A stretch of 64,000 nt of DNA, from positions 1-64,000 of the forward strand of contig JADHUV010000010.1 of assembly GCA_016784355.1 (NCBI GenBank), in the 5' to 3' direction. This document shows positions 43,701 to 53,929 of the stretch, one piece after another. Both the position numbers and the translations under genes were made by a program. This DNA comes from Nitrospira sp. (lineage in GTDB: Bacteria > Nitrospirota > Thermodesulfovibrionia > UBA6902). The notes beneath the pieces are model-generated. The model was not told the origin of the DNA. It saw only the letters and a list, made by a program, of their open reading frames with translations, and searched no databases. The number at the start of each line of letters is the position of its first letter. Position 1 is the stretch's first letter.

Positions 43701-46466
43701 TTGCGTAAATTAATTCCATTGTTTTTGATCCTGGCAGTATTGGTTGCAGCGTGCGGAGAAAAGGCGCTCAGTAAGCAGGAGTATTATGATAAGGGGTTGG
43801 TATATTTTGAGGCAGATAATCTTCAGGGGGCCAAAGTATCTCTGAAAAAGGCAATTGAGCAGGATCCTAACTTTTTTGAGGCAAGGTATCAGTTGGCACG
43901 GGTCTATGTGGCTGAGGGCAGATATGATGCTGCCTCTAAAGAGGCTCTTAAAGTGATGAGGTTAAAGCCGAGTTTTCATGAGGCGCGCATTATTCTTGCT
44001 GAAGCTTACTTAAGTAATAATAAACCTGATGAGGCGATTGAGGAGGTAACCGCATATCTGAGTGAAATAAAGGATGATGCACATGCCTTTGAACTGCTTG
44101 CCACTGCTCACGGGATGAAACAGGATTACAATGCAGCAATTGAAGATCTTGAAAAAGCTCTTGCAAAAGACCCTGCCCGAGTTACTGCAAAGGTGCTGCT
44201 GGCAGAGATTTATATAAAGACAAATAAGCTGAAAATAGCGTCTAAACTTATACAGGAAATACTTAAAGTTGATGAAAAAAACAGAAATGCTCTTTACCTG
44301 GATGCATCAATAAAGAATATCACAGGATCTACTAATGAAGTCATTGAGATATACGAAAGGATTCTGAAAGATAATCCGAATGACATCAAGGTGCAGTTTG
44401 AGTTGGGTTTTGCGTCATTACGTACAGATAATATCAAAAAAGCCCGGGAGTTGGCGGAAAATTTGCTAAAGTTGAACAGTAAACGTCCCGAAGGGCATTA
44501 TCTGATGGGACTCGTATATTATTGGGAGAAAAATATTGATGCTGCTATCGAGTCTCTTTTAGCCTCGGTCAAAGGGACTATTATTCCTGGCGCTCATTAT
44601 TACCTTGGACTGGCTTACATGGCTAAGGGCAATCTTGAGCAGGCCACGAGTCAGTTTCAAAAGGTTTTGGATGTGAAGCCTAATGTTATCCAGGCAAGGC
44701 TTATGCTTGCCGTTACGCATATGCGGAAGGGCCGACTGGAGGATGCCGAGAGGGAGACAAACAAGGTGTTGACACTGGATAATAGCAACGCGTTTGCGCA
44801 TAACCTGCTTGGAAGTATTTATCTTGCAAATAATAAGGGAGATAAGGCGATCGCAGAGTTTGACCGGGCAATTGAACTGAACCCTGCGCTTGTAGATGCG
44901 CACATGAAAAAAGGTGCCTTCAGCCTGCTTTCTGGAAATATAGCGGGTGCGGAGAAGGAGTTTTTAGATGCAGTGGAGGTTGCTCCTGATTTACTGAACA
45001 ACAGACTGGTTCTTGCACGTTATTACATCAAGACTGGTAAATATAAAGAGGCGATTGCTGCACTTGAGAAGGGGATTGTGAATGCGCCCGAAGATGCCAT
45101 GCTTTTTAATATGATGGGGGCGGCGTATCTTGTGTCAGGCGATTTTGTTCGTGCAGTTGAGCACTTTGAAAAAGCAAAACAAGCGGATATTAAATTTTTT
45201 GAGGCCTATTATAATGTTGCACTAGTCCATCTTCAGAAGAAAGAGAAAGATAAGGCCCTTGCGGAATACCAGAAGGTTCTTGCGATTGATTCAAACGATA
45301 CCATGGCCCTGCTTATGATCGCAAAGATATCCGAATCGGATCAAAAGGATGATGATGCAGCAGCGTATTATAATCGTGCAAAAGATTTGAAAAAACCCGC
45401 TGGATTTGTTGCCCTTTCCGAGTATTTTGCCAGGAAGAAAGATTATGCTGCGGCGCTCAAGGTTATCAACGAAGCACTTGCATTGTATCCCGAAGAGACC
45501 AAACTGCTTGATCTGAAAGGCCGTGTACTGACTGCTGACAAGAAATATGACGAGGCTATAGCTTTGTATAATAAAATGTCTGTTATATCCAAAGACGGAG
45601 CGGCAGAGAGACTAGCCTCGGTTTATGAAGTGATGGGTGATCTTGCAAGTGCAATACAGCAGATTGAAGGAATATTGCAAAGAAATCCTGAAAATCAGAA
45701 GATGCTGGCGCGCTCAGTAAGCCTTCAGGTTCGTAATAAGGATTATGCTGCTGCAGAAAAAAATGCAAAGAAGCTAATTGCTTTAAAACCTGATAGCGAG
45801 GTTGGTTATCGAACACTTGCGGCGGTTTATCTGGCAGATAAGAATTATAAGCAGGCAGTAGAGGCATTTAAAAAGGCAGATCAAAAAAATCCGGAAAATA
45901 TTGATAACAGGTTATCGATTGGAAGGGCATATGTTTCACTTAAGGAATATGATACTGCGTTAAGTGTTTTTAAGAATATTGTTGTTGCATCTCCTGAATA
46001 TGTGCCTGCTCACTTTCTGAAAGCAAATGTACTTGAGCTTTTGGGCCGCCATAAGGAGGCTGTTGAAAGTCATCTTGAGGTTCTCCGAATAAAGCAGGAC
46101 TATGTTCCATCACTTAATAACCTGGCATATCTTTATACGGAAGGTTATGGTCCTCTTGATGAGGCAATAAGCCTGGCCACCAAGGCAAAAGAACTGTCGC
46201 CTGAAAGCGGGCATATCACGGATACACTGGGCTGGGCTCTGTATAAGAAAGGTGAGTATGAAAAAGCCGTGAGAAAGTTTACAGAAGCTACGCATTATAT
46301 GCCGGGAGAACCAGCAATAAGATATCATCTCGGACTTGCATATATGAAAAGTGGACAAAATAAAAAGGCCAGAGAACAGTTTGAGAATGCAGTCCGTCTG
46401 GGGCGTGAAACAGAGTTCTCTGAGCTTAAAGATGTTTATAGTCTGTTGGAGAGTATGAAAGAATAA
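43701..46466 (+). CDS. prsT: PEP-CTERM system TPR-repeat lipoprotein PrsT
   Basis: A 921-residue lipoprotein. The signal ends with lipobox V-A-A-C (C18), followed by about two dozen tetratricopeptide repeats over nearly the whole length, many with the A-x3-L-x-x-A-x3-D/N-P pattern. Length, lipobox and context match the PrsT family found beside exosortase A. It is probably a scaffold at a membrane for assembly or export of the polysaccharide and PEP-CTERM proteins; the exact role is unknown. The start is TTG with an AGGGGG site six bases ahead. Its stop overlaps the next ATG by one base (TAATG). Confidence 0.9.
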   Translation: MRKLIPLFLILAVLVAACGEKALSKQEYYDKGLVYFEADNLQGAKVSLKKAIEQDPNFFEARYQLARVYVAEGRYDAASKEALKVMRLKPSFHEARIILAEAYLSNNKPDEAIEEVTAYLSEIKDDAHAFELLATAHGMKQDYNAAIEDLEKALAKDPARVTAKVLLAEIYIKTNKLKIASKLIQEILKVDEKNRNALYLDASIKNITGSTNEVIEIYERILKDNPNDIKVQFELGFASLRTDNIKKARELAENLLKLNSKRPEGHYLMGLVYYWEKNIDAAIESLLASVKGTIIPGAHYYLGLAYMAKGNLEQATSQFQKVLDVKPNVIQARLMLAVTHMRKGRLEDAERETNKVLTLDNSNAFAHNLLGSIYLANNKGDKAIAEFDRAIELNPALVDAHMKKGAFSLLSGNIAGAEKEFLDAVEVAPDLLNNRLVLARYYIKTGKYKEAIAALEKGIVNAPEDAMLFNMMGAAYLVSGDFVRAVEHFEKAKQADIKFFEAYYNVALVHLQKKEKDKALAEYQKVLAIDSNDTMALLMIAKISESDQKDDDAAAYYNRAKDLKKPAGFVALSEYFARKKDYAAALKVINEALALYPEETKLLDLKGRVLTADKKYDEAIALYNKMSVISKDGAAERLASVYEVMGDLASAIQQIEGILQRNPENQKMLARSVSLQVRNKDYAAAEKNAKKLIALKPDSEVGYRTLAAVYLADKNYKQAVEAFKKADQKNPENIDNRLSIGRAYVSLKEYDTALSVFKNIVVASPEYVPAHFLKANVLELLGRHKEAVESHLEVLRIKQDYVPSLNNLAYLYTEGYGPLDEAISLATKAKELSPESGHITDTLGWALYKKGEYEKAVRKFTEATHYMPGEPAIRYHLGLAYMKSGQNKKAREQFENAVRLGRETEFSELKDVYSLLESMKE

Positions 46467-47836
46467 TGAGTTTTTACTCTCCTAGGATCATTTTGCTAGT
46501 ATTGGGGGATGCAGTTGTCGCCTTTTTGTCAGTGTATGCGGGTATATATCTGAGACTCGGCAATGACTACTATTTGCTATTTGATACGATATCTCCCATC
46601 TACCCAAAGGCCATTGCATTTTCAGTACTGACAGTGTTTATGTGCTTTTTTGTTGATTTGTACCTTTTTGAAAAAAAAGATAGCCATAAGGAAATTTTCC
46701 TGAAGATTGTATTGTCCGGTGGTTTTGCCGGAGTCATTCTTGCCGCGGTGTATTACTTCGCGCCTTTTTTAAGTCTCGGCAGGGGCGTTTTCTCCATTGC
46801 TATAGGACTTACAATCCTGCTGCAGTCTGCCTGGCATATAGGTTTCACATATATTCTTAACTTATCAGTTACCTCAACCCGTGTGCTGATCTTGGGAACT
46901 GGTTCATTGGCCGACCAGATGGGTAAGCTTCTGTATGGGGATAATGGCTTTTCTCTTGTTGGCTATATTAATTGTATAGGGGAACCTGTCAGAGTACCTC
47001 AGGACATGGTTTTGGGTAATGGAGATAGTATCTTGCCTATCGCTTTACGTGAAAAGGTACAGAAGGTTGTGGTTTCCCTTACGGAGCGCAGAGGCACTTT
47101 TCCGGTTAGAGAGGTGCTGAACTGTAAGCTTCAGGGCATAGATATAGTCGATGGGCCATCTTTTTATGAAAAGATGACAGGGAAATTGCTTATTGAGAAT
47201 ATGAACCCGAGCCATCTTATTTTTTCTGAGGGTTTTAGGATTACTACGGTAGGTCGTCATTTTAAACGTATTTTTGATATTACAATTGCTTTGATTGGTA
47301 TAGTAATCGCATCGCCACTGATATTGATTGTTCCTATACTTATTCTGTTTGACTCAAAAGGGCCTATTCTTTTCAAACAGAAAAGGGTAGGTGAAGGTGG
47401 AAAAGTATTTACGGTTTATAAGTTCAGGACCATGGTTGCGGATGCAGAGGATAAGAGCGGCCCGGTCTGGTCATCATCCGGTGATAGAAGAATCACGAGA
47501 CTCGGCAGAATGCTTAGAAAGACGCGTATCGATGAGATACCTCAGTTATTTAATGTTATATATGGAAATATGAGCTTGATCGGGCCCCGCCCGGAAAGGG
47601 CGTTTTTTGTCGAATCACTGAGTAAGCAAATTCCTTATTATGCAGAAAGGCATTGTGTCAAGCCGGGTGTTACTGGCTGGGCTCAGGTGCGTTATGAATA
47701 TGGAGACTCACTTGAGGATGCTATAGAAAAACTCAGGTACGATCTTTATTACATAAAATACCAATCGTTATCACTTGATTTGTTAATCGTGCTTGATACT
47801 ATCAAGGACATCCTCTCCGGTAGAGGGGGCAGGTAA
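46466..47836 (+). CDS. XrtA-associated polyprenyl glycosylphosphotransferase (priming sugar transferase)
   Basis: A 456-residue enzyme with four or five N-terminal membrane spans, a central Rossmann-like domain (V-L-I-L-G-T-G, about 141-147), and the C-terminal bacterial sugar transferase domain. The latter has K-R-I-F-D-I, F-K-Q-K-R-V-G, Y-K-F-R-T-M, R-K-T-R-I-D-E-I-P-Q-L, G-P-R-P-E-R and K-P-G-V-T-G-W-A-Q-V. It transfers a sugar phosphate to undecaprenyl phosphate and starts the repeat unit on the cytosolic face. Its fusion layout and place after prsT match the exosortase-linked family (TIGR03013 type). It is translationally coupled to prsT. Confidence 0.92.
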   Translation: MSFYSPRIILLVLGDAVVAFLSVYAGIYLRLGNDYYLLFDTISPIYPKAIAFSVLTVFMCFFVDLYLFEKKDSHKEIFLKIVLSGGFAGVILAAVYYFAPFLSLGRGVFSIAIGLTILLQSAWHIGFTYILNLSVTSTRVLILGTGSLADQMGKLLYGDNGFSLVGYINCIGEPVRVPQDMVLGNGDSILPIALREKVQKVVVSLTERRGTFPVREVLNCKLQGIDIVDGPSFYEKMTGKLLIENMNPSHLIFSEGFRITTVGRHFKRIFDITIALIGIVIASPLILIVPILILFDSKGPILFKQKRVGEGGKVFTVYKFRTMVADAEDKSGPVWSSSGDRRITRLGRMLRKTRIDEIPQLFNVIYGNMSLIGPRPERAFFVESLSKQIPYYAERHCVKPGVTGWAQVRYEYGDSLEDAIEKLRYDLYYIKYQSLSLDLLIVLDTIKDILSGRGGR

Positions 47837-47912
47837 TATGCTGTTGTATTTAAGGATTATATTCGTTGAGCCGATTGATAAGAACTTGATTATTACTAAC
47901 TGAGGAGATGGG

Positions 47913-48743
47913 ATGAGATTAAAGGGTTTACTGACAGTTTTGCTGTTTGTGTTTTCAACAAGTGTATTTGCCGGTGAGTATATTATTGGCGGGGGAGACT
48001 CTCTGAATATTTCTGTCTGGGGCAGTCCGGAACTGAGTTTAATATCCACTGTCAGACCTGATGGTAAAATTTCTGTTCCCGCTCTAGGAGAGATTGCTGC
48101 TGCAGGATTGACACCAATGGAGTTGACTAAGTTACTTGAAAAAGAGATGACGAAAATGGTGAAAAACCCAATGGTCACAGTTGTTCTTGAGAAAATTACA
48201 AATTTCAAGGTGTATATATTTGGCAGAGGTGTATTACCACAGGAGATTTCTTTGTCCAGTGAAACAACACTGCTTCAGTTGATGTCCAGACTGGGTTCAT
48301 TAAGTGATGCCGATCTTGAAAAGGCTTATCTGGCCCGGGGAGGTAAGGTTATTAAAACGGGTTTTCATGAATTGCTGGAAAAGGGGGATTTCAGTCAGGA
48401 CTTTGTTGTTCAGCCGGAAGATGTGATTTTTATCCCGGATAATTTCAAGAAGCGTATAAGTGTTGTTGGTGCGGTTAAGCAGGAAACAACCCTGCCGTAT
48501 AGGGAAGGGTTAACTATACTTGATGTTTTACTTGCGGTGGGTGGTTTTAATGAGTTTGCAAAACAGAGCGATGTTTTGGTGCTCAGGAAAAAAGATGCAG
48601 GAAATATAGTTTCTGACCTTGTGGTTACCGAGGAAAGAGTGGAACTATTTATAAATGCAAAGGAATTGATGAAGGGTGATTTGAGAAAGAATATTCTGAT
48701 AACCCCCGGGGATATAATAGTGGTCAGGGAAAGCATTTTTTAG
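47913..48743 (+). CDS. Polysaccharide export protein, SLBB domains (XrtA-associated)
   Basis: A 276-residue exported protein with a signal peptide (about 1-21, S-V-F-A). The Poly_export domain (about 24-100) opens Y-I-I-G-G-G-D-S-L-N-I-S-V-W and contains V-R-P-D-G-K-I-S-V-P. SLBB-type beta-grasp repeats follow (about 105-260). It belongs to the Wza/KpsD-like group that forms or feeds the outer-membrane channel. No lipobox cysteine is seen, unlike Wza. It is followed after 30 bases by the chain-length regulator. Confidence 0.9.
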   Translation: MRLKGLLTVLLFVFSTSVFAGEYIIGGGDSLNISVWGSPELSLISTVRPDGKISVPALGEIAAAGLTPMELTKLLEKEMTKMVKNPMVTVVLEKITNFKVYIFGRGVLPQEISLSSETTLLQLMSRLGSLSDADLEKAYLARGGKVIKTGFHELLEKGDFSQDFVVQPEDVIFIPDNFKKRISVVGAVKQETTLPYREGLTILDVLLAVGGFNEFAKQSDVLVLRKKDAGNIVSDLVVTEERVELFINAKELMKGDLRKNILITPGDIIVVRESIF

Positions 48744-48773
48744 AGATGCTGGTTTGAATGGAGATGGGATCGA

Positions 48774-50324
48774 ATGGATAGTAGCGAGCAGCTGGATTTG
48801 AAAAAATATTGGCAGATGCTTTATGTGAAAAGATACGTCTTTATCGGGGTATCTCTGCTGTGTTTTTCCATTATATTATGGGGTAGTTTTTTCATGCAAG
48901 AGGTGTATGAGGCGAAAAGCACGGTTTTTATCGAAAGGAATGTTATAAACAGCCTGGTGAAAAACATCGCGATAACACCCTCTCTTGAAGAAAAATTAAA
49001 TGTAATGGTCTACAGCATGAAGAGTAGAAACCTGCTTTTGAAGGTTATTAAGGAACTTGATATTTATCATGATCCGGACAATCCTTTGGAGCTTGAAAGA
49101 CTGGTCCAGAAATTTCAGGAAAAAACGGATATCAAGCTTATCAGCAAGAGAGGGGGAAGAACGGATCTCTTTACGGTGACATATAGGAGTAAAAACCCTG
49201 AAATGGCAAAAAATTATGTCAATGTACTCGTCAATCATTATATAGAGGATAACCTTTTGTCCAAACGCGATGAGTCCTATGAGGCAAACAGGTTTTTGAC
49301 AGAGCAGATGGAGTTTTTCAGGGAAAAACTTGATAAGGCCGAGGAGAAGATCGCTGCTTTCAGACGGGAGAAGGGTCTGTATATCGGCATGGATGAGAGG
49401 CAGGTTGTAAGGGAAATTGAGGAGGCTCAGCTTGCAATGGAGGAGCTTGATATTAAGGATTTTGAGCTTAGTGCCAAGATGCAGTCACTTGAAAAGCAGG
49501 TTAAGGGCGAGGATCAATATACTGTAGCCATTCGCGGAAAGCTATCAAAGGATTCTTTAGAGAGCAGGATAATGACTCTGGAAGCGAAACTGAATGATTT
49601 GCTCATTCGGTATACTAAAGACTACCCTGAAGTTATACGTGTGATGGCCGAGATAGAAATCCTGAAAGATCAGAAATCGTCTACTGATAATATGGGTCAG
49701 GGAGATCAAGACTTCAACACTGAGATGTCCACTTTGAACCCTTTGCATCAGCAGTTAAAGACGGAGATCTCCGTCACTTCTCGTGAATTGGCTGCATTAA
49801 ATGCAAGAAAAAAACATTTAAGGTCGAATATTGAAAAGAAAAAGGCATATTTACGCGACATTCCTGAGGAGAAAAGAAAACTATCTGATCTGGAGAGGGA
49901 GCGCGGGACATATAAGAAAATTGATGAGGAATTAGTTTTTAAGATCGGTCAGACAGAAGTGGCTAAACATATGCAAGTGCAGGACAAGACCGAGACCTTC
50001 AGGCTTGTTGATCCGGCTATTCTTCCGACCGAACCTGTCAGCCCCAATAGGGTCCTGATAATAATTGCTGGCTTTCTTGTGGGGATAGCGGCCGGTTTTG
50101 GTGTAGTTTTTCTATTAGATACGCTGGACACTTCTATAAAGGATGTAAAGGAATTGAAGACTGCAATAAGTTATCCGGTACTTGCGGTAATTCCGAGCAT
50201 TATATCAGAGGCGGCGGTTGCCAGGACGAAACGGATTGACAGGCTTGTGTATACGGCCTCTATACTGTATCTGTCAGTAGCAGCAGTAGTATTTATCAGA
50301 GAATTGCTTATGAAATACTTATGA
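48774..50324 (+). CDS. XrtA-associated chain-length determinant (Wzz/GumC-like)
   Basis: A 516-residue inner-membrane protein of the polysaccharide co-polymerase group. A membrane span near 22-42 is followed by the Wzz periplasmic part with long coiled-coil stretches (about 155-225 and 310-380), ending with P-x-x-P-x-x-P-N-R near 415-420. A second span is at about 425-445 and a third near the end. It lacks a fused kinase domain; the tyrosine kinase is the next gene, as usual in exosortase loci. It sets the polymer length together with the ligase/polymerase downstream. Confidence 0.9.
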   Translation: MDSSEQLDLKKYWQMLYVKRYVFIGVSLLCFSIILWGSFFMQEVYEAKSTVFIERNVINSLVKNIAITPSLEEKLNVMVYSMKSRNLLLKVIKELDIYHDPDNPLELERLVQKFQEKTDIKLISKRGGRTDLFTVTYRSKNPEMAKNYVNVLVNHYIEDNLLSKRDESYEANRFLTEQMEFFREKLDKAEEKIAAFRREKGLYIGMDERQVVREIEEAQLAMEELDIKDFELSAKMQSLEKQVKGEDQYTVAIRGKLSKDSLESRIMTLEAKLNDLLIRYTKDYPEVIRVMAEIEILKDQKSSTDNMGQGDQDFNTEMSTLNPLHQQLKTEISVTSRELAALNARKKHLRSNIEKKKAYLRDIPEEKRKLSDLERERGTYKKIDEELVFKIGQTEVAKHMQVQDKTETFRLVDPAILPTEPVSPNRVLIIIAGFLVGIAAGFGVVFLLDTLDTSIKDVKELKTAISYPVLAVIPSIISEAAVARTKRIDRLVYTASILYLSVAAVVFIRELLMKYL

Positions 50325-50349
50325 TTAATTTATTTAAAGGGATAGATAA

Positions 50350-51153
50350 ATGAGTAAGATAGAAGAAGCCCTTGAGAAGGCTAACAGGATGAGAGGAGAC
50401 GGCAATAGCAAGCCGCAAATGCCACGTCCTGCTGACGATGTTGATAGGTTGGATAATGCAAGTTGCTATGCGATAACGATAAAAGACCCGGAATCTCCAA
50501 TTGCAGAGGAATACAGGCGCCTGAAATCCATGGTGATAAGGGAAACAAAAGCAGATTTCCTGAATACTATTATGGTTACAAGTGCGCTTGAGGGAGAGGG
50601 GAAGAGTTTGACCTCGGTCAATCTTGCGGTGACAATTGCCCAGGAAATCGATCATTCAATTCTTCTTGTGGATGCGGACCTTCGGAGACCAATGATACAT
50701 AACTATCTAGGGATAGAAAATGTTAAGGGCCTCTCTGACTATCTTATAAGCGGAGGCGATGTCTCGGAAGTGATTAATAAGTCAGGGGTAGGTAATCTTT
50801 CCGTTATAACAGCCGGAAAGCCCGTTGATAACCCGGTGGAACTGTTATCGTCCGACAGGATGAAGGCTTTAATCAAGGAACTTAAACAGCGGTATATGGA
50901 CAGATACGTTATTATTGATACGCCGCCTATACTTTCTTTTGCCGAGGCGATCGCAATAGTTTCTTTTGTTGATGGAGTTATTATTGTCGCACGGGAAGGC
51001 CGCACGCAGTTAAGTGCATTGGAAAATGCATTTAATCAGGTAAAGGACGCCAAAATACTCGGGGTTGTTTTTAATGATGCAAGCTATACTAACCTGCAAG
51101 GTTCGTATGATCGTTATGGATACTATAAATATAAAAGGAAGGAGCAAGGGTGA
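50350..51153 (+). CDS. XrtA-associated tyrosine-protein kinase (BY-kinase)
   Basis: A 267-residue cytosolic P-loop kinase. The Walker A region is E-G-E-G-K-S-L-T (81-88), Walker A' is V-D-A-D-L-R-R-P (107-114), and a Walker B-like I-I-D-T-P-P comes later. The C-terminus is tyrosine-rich (Y-D-R-Y-G-Y-Y-K-Y), the usual autophosphorylation cluster. It phosphorylates itself and controls polymerisation through the Wzz partner encoded just upstream. Its TGA overlaps the GTG of the next gene by four bases. Confidence 0.92.
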   Translation: MSKIEEALEKANRMRGDGNSKPQMPRPADDVDRLDNASCYAITIKDPESPIAEEYRRLKSMVIRETKADFLNTIMVTSALEGEGKSLTSVNLAVTIAQEIDHSILLVDADLRRPMIHNYLGIENVKGLSDYLISGGDVSEVINKSGVGNLSVITAGKPVDNPVELLSSDRMKALIKELKQRYMDRYVIIDTPPILSFAEAIAIVSFVDGVIIVAREGRTQLSALENAFNQVKDAKILGVVFNDASYTNLQGSYDRYGYYKYKRKEQG

Positions 51154-52469
51154 AAAGGATAATTATTCCGCTTGTTGCAGTACTTGGATTGCTAATTTCA
51201 ACAGATATGGCTTTTTCGCAATCAAAGTATAAATTATTGCCGAGTTTCAGTCTTAAAGAAGAGTATAATGATAATATATTGCTTACGTTAAATGATCGTG
51301 AAGATGATTTTATAACTGAAGCGTCTCCCGCACTAAAGCTTGAGTATCATCCGAATTCAGTGTTCGATCTTGACCTTATGTATCGTCTTGAATTTGAGAT
51401 ATACAGCCAGAATTCAGAGAACAACGATGAAACTCATTATGTAAATTTAAAGTCTCAGATAAGACCTTTTAATAGGGTTTTTATTGATTTATCGGACAGC
51501 TATAACAGGGTTTCAGTTGATGCTAGAAGTGCTTCTGGTATTGATAACTCGCTTGTAAATAAGACAGAAAAGAATGTTTTTTCAGTAACTCCATATGTGC
51601 AGTTTCCTTTGGGTTCACCTTCCTTGACCGCCACCATGGGATATGGTTATAAAAATATCTGGTATAAGTCAGCGTTGGGCAATGATGCAAACAGTCATGA
51701 ATTGTTTGCAACTATAAGTAAAAGATTTCAATCGAAGACCGAGGCCTCAGTGACCTATAATTTTTTATCGTATAGCACCGTAGCAATCAATGAGTATGAC
51801 AGACATGCGATATCAGCAGCAGCAAGTTATATGGCGGCTTCCAATATTAAGTTATGGGGAACGGCCGGGTATTCCAGCATAGACTTTAAGACTGCTGCTT
51901 CGGAGAACAAAGGCTCGTGGCAGGCTGGTATTGATTATGATTTGCAAGATACGGCTATATCCTCTGGTGGAAGTTATAGCGTTTCATATGTCACTTCGGA
52001 AGCTGATGCTGTCAGCTATTCAAGTCCTTCAGCTGAACAATTTACTGAAAATCCTGCTCGGGATTTTGATACTTCAACTTCTATCGGTACCGGCCTGAGT
52101 GAGCGGAGAGTTCTGAATATTTATCTGAATGCCGGCATGAAATATAAATTAAGGATGAATGCTTACCATACTGAAGAAAAGGAAATAAAGACAAGCAGGT
52201 CTGATAGGATTCAGGGAGTATCTCTGATGGTAAGTAGTAAACTTACTCCAAAAGTCATGGTTTCAGTTGATACACTGTTTGAAGATCAGAGGTTTGAACC
52301 TGAACACGATAAAGTTGGCCGCTTCAGTCTTGGTGGAAACTTGAACTACAGGGTGAGCGAAAAGATAAATGCTTCGTTGGGTTACAGGTTTAATAAAAGA
52401 GAAACCGATAAAAACACGGATGAATATTTCAATAATATAGTTTCGCTTTTCGCACAGGTCAATTTTTAG
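51150..52469 (+). CDS. XrtA-associated outer-membrane beta-barrel protein
   Basis: A 439-residue protein with a signal peptide (about 1-23, M-A-F-S-Q). Alternating amphipathic strands follow throughout, ending in an aromatic C-terminal strand (S-L-F-A-Q-V-N-F) suited to BamA insertion. It matches the TIGR03016-type outer-membrane family of PEP-CTERM systems by context and layout. It probably forms the pore or anchor for the polymer. The GTG start overlaps the kinase stop (GTGA). It is 11 bases before the ATPase gene. Confidence 0.83.
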   Translation: MKRIIIPLVAVLGLLISTDMAFSQSKYKLLPSFSLKEEYNDNILLTLNDREDDFITEASPALKLEYHPNSVFDLDLMYRLEFEIYSQNSENNDETHYVNLKSQIRPFNRVFIDLSDSYNRVSVDARSASGIDNSLVNKTEKNVFSVTPYVQFPLGSPSLTATMGYGYKNIWYKSALGNDANSHELFATISKRFQSKTEASVTYNFLSYSTVAINEYDRHAISAAASYMAASNIKLWGTAGYSSIDFKTAASENKGSWQAGIDYDLQDTAISSGGSYSVSYVTSEADAVSYSSPSAEQFTENPARDFDTSTSIGTGLSERRVLNIYLNAGMKYKLRMNAYHTEEKEIKTSRSDRIQGVSLMVSSKLTPKVMVSVDTLFEDQRFEPEHDKVGRFSLGGNLNYRVSEKINASLGYRFNKRETDKNTDEYFNNIVSLFAQVNF

Positions 52470-52480
52470 GATATTGTGTA

Positions 52481-53719
52481 ATGTATGAAAAGCACTTTTC
52501 ATTTAAACATAAGCCGTTTGAGCTTGTGCCTGATCCTGATTTTCTTTTTCTGAGTTCTACACATAAAAAGGCGATCACATATCTTGATTACGGCATTAAG
52601 GAAAAGATTGGATTTATTCTGATAACCGGCGAAATAGGATCTGGGAAAACTACAGTCATCAGAACGCTCCTTAAAAACCTTGATAAAAATGTAACACTTT
52701 CCCGTATTAACAATACCAAGGTCTCTTCAGAGCAATTAATAGCTATGATCAATGAGGATTTTCGTCTTGATATTGAGGGGAAGGGGAAGGCCAGACTTTT
52801 AGGTGATCTCAATGACTTTCTTATTGATCAGTATGCTCGGGAAGTCCAGTCGGTATTGCTTATTGACGAGGCCCAGAATCTTTCACCCGAACTTTTAGAA
52901 GAGGTTCGACTCCTTTCCAATCTTGAAACTGATAAGGCCAAACTGCTAAGGATAATACTTGTCGGGCAGCCGGAACTGAAGACTACTCTTATGCGTCCTG
53001 AGCTTAAACAACTGCGTCAGCGTATTAATATTAATTATCATATATCGGCTCTATCTCCCGAAGAGACATTGCAGTATATAGAGCATCGTCTGAGAGTTGC
53101 AGGCAACGCAGCGGCTATGTCTTTGAGTAAGGAAATACTGGATGTTATATATACGTTCAGTAGAGGAATCCCAAGGCTTATAAATATTGTATGTGATTTT
53201 GCTTTGCTCGCTGCATTTGTTGATGGGAAGGTTCAGGTTGATATAGATTCGGTGAAAGATGTTGTGCAGGACCTTGACGGTAATAATTACTGGAGAGATA
53301 GTGGTACAGAGGATATTACTGGGCGGGATGAATATAACGATAATAATATGCCTAATGATCTTGCTTTGCGTGTTTTAAAGATTGAAGAAATATTGAAAAA
53401 TAATGTTTCAATGCTCTCGACTGTCAGGACTGATTTAAGAGATCTTTTTGGTCAGTTATCGACACTGAAAGACTCTAAAGAAGCTATTGAGTCAACTGAT
53501 TCAATAGACGATAAAAATAAAGTCCAAGTAGAAATTGCAGAGTTAAGCAGCATACTTAAGCAGATTGAAGAAAGATTGTCTGAAGTGGAAATAGGCAGAT
53601 CGCTGCATGACCATACTCATGATAAAGGAAGGGACGAAGAATTGTCCAGGCACATAGGTGCACTTAATTCCAAGTTGAATTACCTGAATGGGAAGATAAA
53701 TAGCACTGAGAGTTCTTAA
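52481..53719 (+). CDS. XrtA-associated AAA ATPase (ExeA/GspA-like)
   Basis: A 412-residue protein. The AAA domain (about 1-265) has F-x-x-x-P-D-P near 15-20, Walker A G-E-I-G-S-G-K-T-T (50-58) and Walker B L-L-I-D-E-A-Q (126-132). Arginine-finger and sensor motifs follow (G-Q-P-E-L, R-Q-R-I). A C-terminal coiled coil (about 290-412) with heptad leucines suggests interaction with another component. It belongs to the TIGR03015-type family found only with exosortase A. Its specific task, perhaps powering assembly of the secretion machinery, is unproven. Confidence 0.9.
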   Translation: MYEKHFSFKHKPFELVPDPDFLFLSSTHKKAITYLDYGIKEKIGFILITGEIGSGKTTVIRTLLKNLDKNVTLSRINNTKVSSEQLIAMINEDFRLDIEGKGKARLLGDLNDFLIDQYAREVQSVLLIDEAQNLSPELLEEVRLLSNLETDKAKLLRIILVGQPELKTTLMRPELKQLRQRININYHISALSPEETLQYIEHRLRVAGNAAAMSLSKEILDVIYTFSRGIPRLINIVCDFALLAAFVDGKVQVDIDSVKDVVQDLDGNNYWRDSGTEDITGRDEYNDNNMPNDLALRVLKIEEILKNNVSMLSTVRTDLRDLFGQLSTLKDSKEAIESTDSIDDKNKVQVEIAELSSILKQIEERLSEVEIGRSLHDHTHDKGRDEELSRHIGALNSKLNYLNGKINSTESS

Positions 53720-53929
53720 GTTTTAATGCCCCTGTGATTAGTGATTTTGATCCGGAATGCTGTACCGTTTTAACTGCTGCTAAGTTGTAATGAGTACGTT
53801 ATAGAAGTTATGCCTGGATGTCATTTTGTGACTGAAAGGGCGGAGCATTATATAAGGATGTATTGTATGACTTCTTCGGTGTTAATATTCAATGACTAAA
53901 ATTCTAAGGATATATAGTGCTTTTCTATA